The notes under the pieces are model-generated. The model was given only the letters and a program-made list of their open reading frames with translations. It did no database searches and had not been told where the DNA came from. A stretch of 64,000 bases of DNA from Rhodoferax sp. OV413 (lineage in GTDB: Bacteria > Pseudomonadota > Gammaproteobacteria > Burkholderiales > Burkholderiaceae_C): the NCBI RefSeq assembly GCF_900104385.1, contig NZ_FNJA01000002.1, positions 248,001 to 312,000 on the forward strand, read 5' to 3'. Each line of letters begins with the position of its first letter. The stretch's first letter is position 1. Made by a program: the position numbers and the translations under genes. This document shows positions 60,820-64,000 of this stretch, piece by piece.

Positions 60820-61322
60820 AGGAACCCCGTGGAGTTGCCGCGCGCCCACACCCGGCCGGCGCTGACCACCTCGGGTGCGCCGCCGCTGGCCGGCTCGTCG
60901 CCGGTTTCGCCGTCTGCGCCCAGCTTTACCTTGCCGGCCTGCACGTTGGACAGCAACTTGATGCAGTCGTCGTAGCGCTGCTTGATCACGTCGGTGACCT
61001 GGTCGTCGTAAAGGAAGTAGCGCGCAAGCTCGCAAGCCACGCGCTCCAGCACCGGCGGTACCGGCGAGAGTGGCAGGATGTAGCGGCTGCTGATGTAACT
61101 GTCGATGGTGTCGGCCGCATCCTTGAGGGCTGTGTCCACCTTGATCATGGCCACGGCGGCCTGGGCGGCTTCTTCGTTGGTGTAGTCCGACAGGTCGGCC
61201 GCGGCGGCCACCGCCGCCAGCAGCTCGCCGGTCACCAGGCGCGGGATTTCGCGGGCGACGCGCTGGGCGATCTCCTGGGCGTCGTAGCGGGTGAGCAGAA
61301 CTGTGGCGGTGGCGTATTGCAT
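60816..61322 (-). CDS. Mu gp36-like head-tail connector (DUF1320)
   Basis: This 168-residue protein begins MQYATATVLLTRYDAQEIAQ R. SDYTNEEAAQAAVAMIKVDT AL and IDSYISSRYILPLSPVPPVL ERVACELARYFLYDD are the DUF1320 core, seen directly after gp35 in Mu-like phages. Confidence 0.92.
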   Translation of the reverse strand: MQYATATVLLTRYDAQEIAQRVAREIPRLVTGELLAAVAAAADLSDYTNEEAAQAAVAMIKVDTALKDAADTIDSYISSRYILPLSPVPPVLERVACELARYFLYDDQVTDVIKQRYDDCIKLLSNVQAGKVKLGADGETGDEPASGGAPEVVSAGRVWARGNSTGFL

Positions 61323-61508
61323 GGGTAAAGTGGTTTCTTTCTTGTATGTGCCGCGCGCGGCGCATACAGCAAAGGCCGGGGCTTGTGCCTAAACCTGTCC
61401 CCTGCGTATCCAGCCCCGGCGTGAGGTTGGTAGGGTGAGTCATTCGCGGGGCTCCCCCGGCGCCTGGATGACAAGGCGCAGGGATCAATGCCCGCTCGGG
61501 GGTGGGTA
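61323..61508. other. Non-coding gap between gp35 and gp36 with two inverted repeats
   Basis: Near-perfect palindrome at 61344-61367 (GTATGTGCCGC and GCGGCGCATAC) and a second pair GCCGGGGCT / AGCCCCGGC around 61374-61382 and 61411-61419. This is by far the longest gap in the late operon. The hairpins could protect or process mRNA or limit read-through; no U-run follows, so they are not ordinary terminators. Confidence 0.5.
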
Positions 61509-61751
61509 TTACTTCTTGGCGGCGGGGTCGGCGGCGGGCTCTTTCTTGGGCTCGATGTCGACCTCTTGCACGACCAACAGGCGCTCACCCTTGAGCAGGT
61601 CCACCTGGTCGTCTGTCAGGTCTGCCAGGGAGATCGTCTTTGCGTCTGCACCAAAGCTGTGGCCTGCGCGGCGGAAGCTCTCGCACCGCGCAATGATCTT
61701 GAGACCCTTGGTTGCCGGCCCCGCGGCCTGGTCTTTACTTTTCGTTGCCAT
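61509..61751 (-). CDS. Mu gp35-like protein
   Basis: This 80-residue protein has LKIIARCESFRRAGHSFGAD AKTISLADLTDDQVDLLKGE, the HI1506/gp35 pattern of Mu-like phages, with a charged C-terminal tail of Lys, Glu, Pro and Ala. It follows the major head gene and precedes gp36. The precise role is unknown, possibly head completion. Confidence 0.9.
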   Translation of the reverse strand: MATKSKDQAAGPATKGLKIIARCESFRRAGHSFGADAKTISLADLTDDQVDLLKGERLLVVQEVDIEPKKEPAADPAAKK

Positions 61752-61775
61752 GTCGGTATTTCCTTGAGTTGCGAG

Positions 61776-62813
61776 TTACAGCCAGGCGCAGACAACGACA
61801 CGGGCGGTGTTGCGCATCGTGTTGTCCTGCCCGTTGGCCAGGCGCTCTGCCTGCACCAGGTCGAGAGCCGTCTTTTCCAGGGCAGGAGGCACCAACAGCA
61901 CGTTGGGCTTCACGGCCAGTGGCTTGCCGCTGTCGCTCTTCAGGCTCATTTGGGCAGCACGGGCGGCTGCGTAGTTCGTCACGTCCAGCGTTTGCTTGCT
62001 GGCGTAGGCCAGTTGCCACAGACCGAAACCGACATTGCTGCGCGCATTGGCACCGAACACGAACTCATTGCGGTCGAAGACGTTGTCGTCGTCCCAAGAC
62101 GTCTTGGACTTGAACTGGTAGGGCTCGCGGTTCTGGTAGATGATCGGTTTCATCACGTTGCTGGTGTCCAGCAGATACCAGGCTGTACCGCTGCCGCCCT
62201 GGAAGTTGCTTACGCTGACAGGGTTTTCGTTCGGGCCGACCGGGTGGTCGGTGTCGAAGAAGTACTGGCCGTCGTAGCAGGTGCTGCTGAAACCGGCGGC
62301 GATCAGGCCAAACACCAGCTCGTCAGGATGCAGCGCGGCGTCTTGGCCTAGTTGCATCATCAGCGGGTTGTAGACGCCATATTGGTCGTCCATGATCGCG
62401 TTGCGCTTCACACTGACGGTGTCTTCCCAGTCCTTGTTGCGGATGGTGTAGTCGTGTTGCTTCAGGTTTTGGTACACCCGGTCGCCGATCCATTCGCGGA
62501 ACTTGGTGGTCATGCCCAGCCACGCGTACTTCTCTTCGCTGGTCGTGCTGGGCACTTCCATCGCGATCTCATTCCACATCGGCTTCTTCAAGGCCATGCC
62601 GGTTTTGAACGCGCCGTTGAATGCCTGGGTCAACATCTGCATGTTGCCGCGGTTCAGGATCAGACCGCCAAAGCCGACCATTGCCAGGCCGGAGTCCGGC
62701 GTGGCCATATCGGGCATCAACGACAGCACTTGAGCGTGCGGCATCGCAATGGCGGCCAGCGCCACGCATGCCAACAGGCCCAGCACGGCACCAATTCGGA
62801 AAGTACTTTTCAT
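61776..62813 (-). CDS. Major head (capsid) protein, Mu T-like, with hydrophobic N-terminal extension
   Basis: In this 345-residue protein, EKYAWLGMTTKFREWIGDRV YQNL, YTIRNKDWEDTVSVKRNAIM DDQYGVYNP and FFDTDHPVG are the core of the Mu T family. The chosen ATG 62813 has GGAGA at a suitable distance. From there the protein begins MKSTFRIGAVLGLLACVALA then AIAMPHAQ, which looks like a signal or membrane segment and is not typical of capsids. The homologous part begins near residue 45 (MVGFGGLILNRGN). Either the capsid has an N-terminal extension removed during maturation, or a small membrane-protein gene has fused in frame. Confidence 0.9.
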   Translation of the reverse strand: MKSTFRIGAVLGLLACVALAAIAMPHAQVLSLMPDMATPDSGLAMVGFGGLILNRGNMQMLTQAFNGAFKTGMALKKPMWNEIAMEVPSTTSEEKYAWLGMTTKFREWIGDRVYQNLKQHDYTIRNKDWEDTVSVKRNAIMDDQYGVYNPLMMQLGQDAALHPDELVFGLIAAGFSSTCYDGQYFFDTDHPVGPNENPVSVSNFQGGSGTAWYLLDTSNVMKPIIYQNREPYQFKSKTSWDDDNVFDRNEFVFGANARSNVGFGLWQLAYASKQTLDVTNYAAARAAQMSLKSDSGKPLAVKPNVLLVPPALEKTALDLVQAERLANGQDNTMRNTARVVVCAWL

Positions 62814-62844
62814 TTCAGGGTTCTCCAGTAGTTGAGGTTTCAGA

Positions 62845-63255
62845 TCAGTTGAATTCGATCCAGACGCCCACGGCGTCCACATCGCGCACCTTGCCAGCAA
62901 TGCTGCGAGTCGCACTGCCACTGGTCTTCGCAACCGTGGCGTCGTCCACGATGTAGCAATCGGCACCCACGTCAGCCAACGTGATCAGATCGCCCGCGGA
63001 GCTGTTGGCAAAGCGGAAGCAACCGTCCCGGCGAATCGGAGCATTGACGGCGCCAGCTGCTCCAGCACTGTTGTCGACCGTTTCTTCAAAAACACCGACG
63101 CCGCGCAAGGTGGTGGCGGTCGCGCCCTTGGTTGCAAAGCCGGTTGCTGTGGAAATACACGCAAGGCCGCCCGCAAACACTTTGATGGCGGAAAGGGGAA
63201 GCGACAGCAGGTCGCCGTTGCGGCGCTGGGTATCGCGGTCAGAGGTCAAAGGCAT
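62845..63255 (-). CDS. DUF2190-type capsid decoration protein
   Basis: In this 136-residue protein, RRNGDLLSLPLSAIKVFAGG, TATTLRGVGVFEETVDNSAG and a Gly/Ala-rich beta pattern with FANSSAGDLITLADVGADCY IVDD are typical of DUF2190 proteins next to capsid genes. These likely bind the shell as cement. Phage Mu itself has no such gene here, so this is a lineage feature of this prophage. Confidence 0.78.
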   Translation of the reverse strand: MPLTSDRDTQRRNGDLLSLPLSAIKVFAGGLACISTATGFATKGATATTLRGVGVFEETVDNSAGAAGAVNAPIRRDGCFRFANSSAGDLITLADVGADCYIVDDATVAKTSGSATRSIAGKVRDVDAVGVWIEFN

Positions 63256-63286
63256 GTTCTAGTGCTCCGGTGGGTAATGGATAGGA

Positions 63287-63802
63287 TCAGGCCGAGCCGC
63301 CGGCCAAGTACTGCTCGGGAGTAAGGTTCATCCGCTTGCAGATGGCCAACTGTTCATCGTTGAGCTCGGTGCCGGTGCCGCCTGGCTGTTTGCCGCTGGT
63401 CTGCTGTTTGCCAGCCAGCGCTGGATTGGCCGGAGTGGCGTCCAGCATCCGCTTGAGCTGGGCGATGTCGCTTTGGCCAATGGCACGGAATTCAGTTTCC
63501 AGGCTGGGGGTGACCTTGCCCAGAGCCTTGGCCTGGTTGATCACTTCATCGACTTCGTGCTTCACCTTCTCGGCCTTGAGCTGCACGATCTCGGTGTTGA
63601 GCTCGGCGAGCTTTTCGACCGGCACGTACTTGGCAGCATCAGGCGGCGCGGCCTTCAGCGTGACGATCTGCGTGGTGAGCTGGTCGACGCTTTCCGACTT
63701 GGCCTTCAAAGCCGCAACGGCTGACACGGCTTCGACCTCCGTGGTGGCCTCGGTCGCGGGCAAGCCAAGAGCTTTCAGCAGGGCGAGCAAAACTGGATTC
63801 AT
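63287..63802 (-). CDS. Nested in-frame scaffold protein (Mu Z-like)
   Basis: An internal ATG at 63802 (MNPVLLALLKALGLPATEAT T) starts a 171-residue product sharing the I gene's C-terminus, as Z does within I in phage Mu. AGGA lies about ten bases upstream. The product is almost all helix, as scaffolds are. It would fill the procapsid before the protease removes it. Internal initiation is inferred from the analogy and from this ribosome site. Confidence 0.7.
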   Translation of the reverse strand: MNPVLLALLKALGLPATEATTEVEAVSAVAALKAKSESVDQLTTQIVTLKAAPPDAAKYVPVEKLAELNTEIVQLKAEKVKHEVDEVINQAKALGKVTPSLETEFRAIGQSDIAQLKRMLDATPANPALAGKQQTSGKQPGGTGTELNDEQLAICKRMNLTPEQYLAGGSA

Positions 63803-64000
63803 GGTGGTGGTTTCCTGGGGAGGTTGATCGCCAGCCGACTGGCTGACCTGGTTGAACCTGGCCGTCAGCGCGGCCAGGGTGACTTCGTCCATGCCGTGCA
63901 GGCCTGGATCGTTGGTAAGTGCCACGCTCACGATGCGCTGCACTTCACCGGTTTTCTTGTCGAACGCGAAGACCGGGGAGATGTATTTGTATTCATCGCC
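63287..64000 (-). CDS. Mu I-like head maturation protease with C-terminal scaffold (partial, runs off right edge)
   Basis: The last 238 codons are present. The upstream end reads GDEYKYISPVFAFDKKTGEV then VSVALTNDPGLHGMDEV, which matches the C-terminal part of the Mu I protease. The following helical, charged region (LTTQIVTLKAAPPDAAKYVP, ELNTEIVQLKAEKVKHEVDE V) is the scaffold. In Mu, I cuts the scaffold and head protein during maturation. The catalytic residues are outside the window. Confidence 0.88.
   Translation of the reverse strand, partial: GDEYKYISPVFAFDKKTGEVQRIVSVALTNDPGLHGMDEVTLAALTARFNQVSQSAGDQPPQETTTMNPVLLALLKALGLPATEATTEVEAVSAVAALKAKSESVDQLTTQIVTLKAAPPDAAKYVPVEKLAELNTEIVQLKAEKVKHEVDEVINQAKALGKVTPSLETEFRAIGQSDIAQLKRMLDATPANPALAGKQQTSGKQPGGTGTELNDEQLAICKRMNLTPEQYLAGGSA

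Larger units (their letters stand above)
45200..64000 (-). mobile_element. Mu-like transposable prophage, right part (left boundary approximate, continues past window)
   Basis: A continuous minus-strand block contains recognisable relatives of Mu I/Z, T, gp35, gp36, G, gp37, gp38, L, M, gp41, tape measure, N, P, gp45, gp46, gp47, gp48, tail fibre and Com, in nearly Mu order. Tight overlaps (ATGA, GTGA, TGATG) run through it. Early genes (repressor, transposase A and B), lysis, terminase and portal genes would lie to the right of the window. The low-coordinate end is placed in the gap before 45396 by inference from gene content and composition, not by finding the terminal bases. Confidence 0.85.

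Overview
The window is high-GC chromosomal DNA of a beta-proteobacterium, most likely a member of the Comamonadaceae (Burkholderiales). This rests on the porin type, the Bug-type solute receptor, the many LysR-regulated oxidoreductase clusters, the glnE / yhdP / nitrilase neighbourhood, and a dispersed palindromic repeat of the AGCTGCTAGCGC type at gene ends and inside genes. The family assignment is recognition by eye, not a database result.

Positions 1-44900 are host chromosome. From left to right: a partial HD-GYP-like signalling protein; a heptose-phosphate adenylyltransferase overlapping an SLC13-type permease; a four-gene redox operon (cytochrome P460, DUF4405 membrane protein, two aldo/keto reductases) divergent from a LysR regulator; an Old Yellow Enzyme plus quinone-oxidoreductase pair divergent from a second LysR; a kinase-like phosphotransferase and a small tyrosine phosphatase; a ureide pair (uraD and a Bug receptor) divergent from a third LysR; a complete RND efflux operon (outer-membrane factor, adaptor, pump); a GGDEF diguanylate cyclase; glnE; and the overlapping series yhdP, nitrilase, sensor kinase, then its FixJ-type regulator. 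After these come mltA, a tiny divergent membrane protein and a glycine-zipper protein.

Positions 35370-44005 form a sugar-acid uptake and catabolism locus: porin, FadR-type GntR repressor, an enolase-superfamily dehydratase and a five-gene Dpp/Opp-type ABC importer. Palindromic GTC(T/A)GAC boxes lie in front of both the porin and the dehydratase, so one repressor probably controls both units.

From about 45.2 kb to the right edge lies a Mu-like (transposable) prophage read on the minus strand. It runs from the right edge leftwards in nearly Mu order: protease/scaffold (I with nested Z), DUF2190 capsid protein, major head protein T, gp35, gp36, a G-like morphogenesis protein, gp37, gp38, sheath L, tube M, tail-assembly chaperone with a likely -1 frameshift, tape measure, N, P, gp45, gp46, gp47, gp48, tail fibre, assembly protein, two unknowns, Com, and a DNA adenine methylase in the place of Mu mom. 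Beyond the methylase are two visibly AT-richer genes, a PIN-nuclease-like protein and a membrane-anchored unknown, which look like phage cargo. They are the best candidates for an undescribed function. The right end of the prophage is not resolved to the base; the left half (transposase, terminase, portal) lies outside the window.
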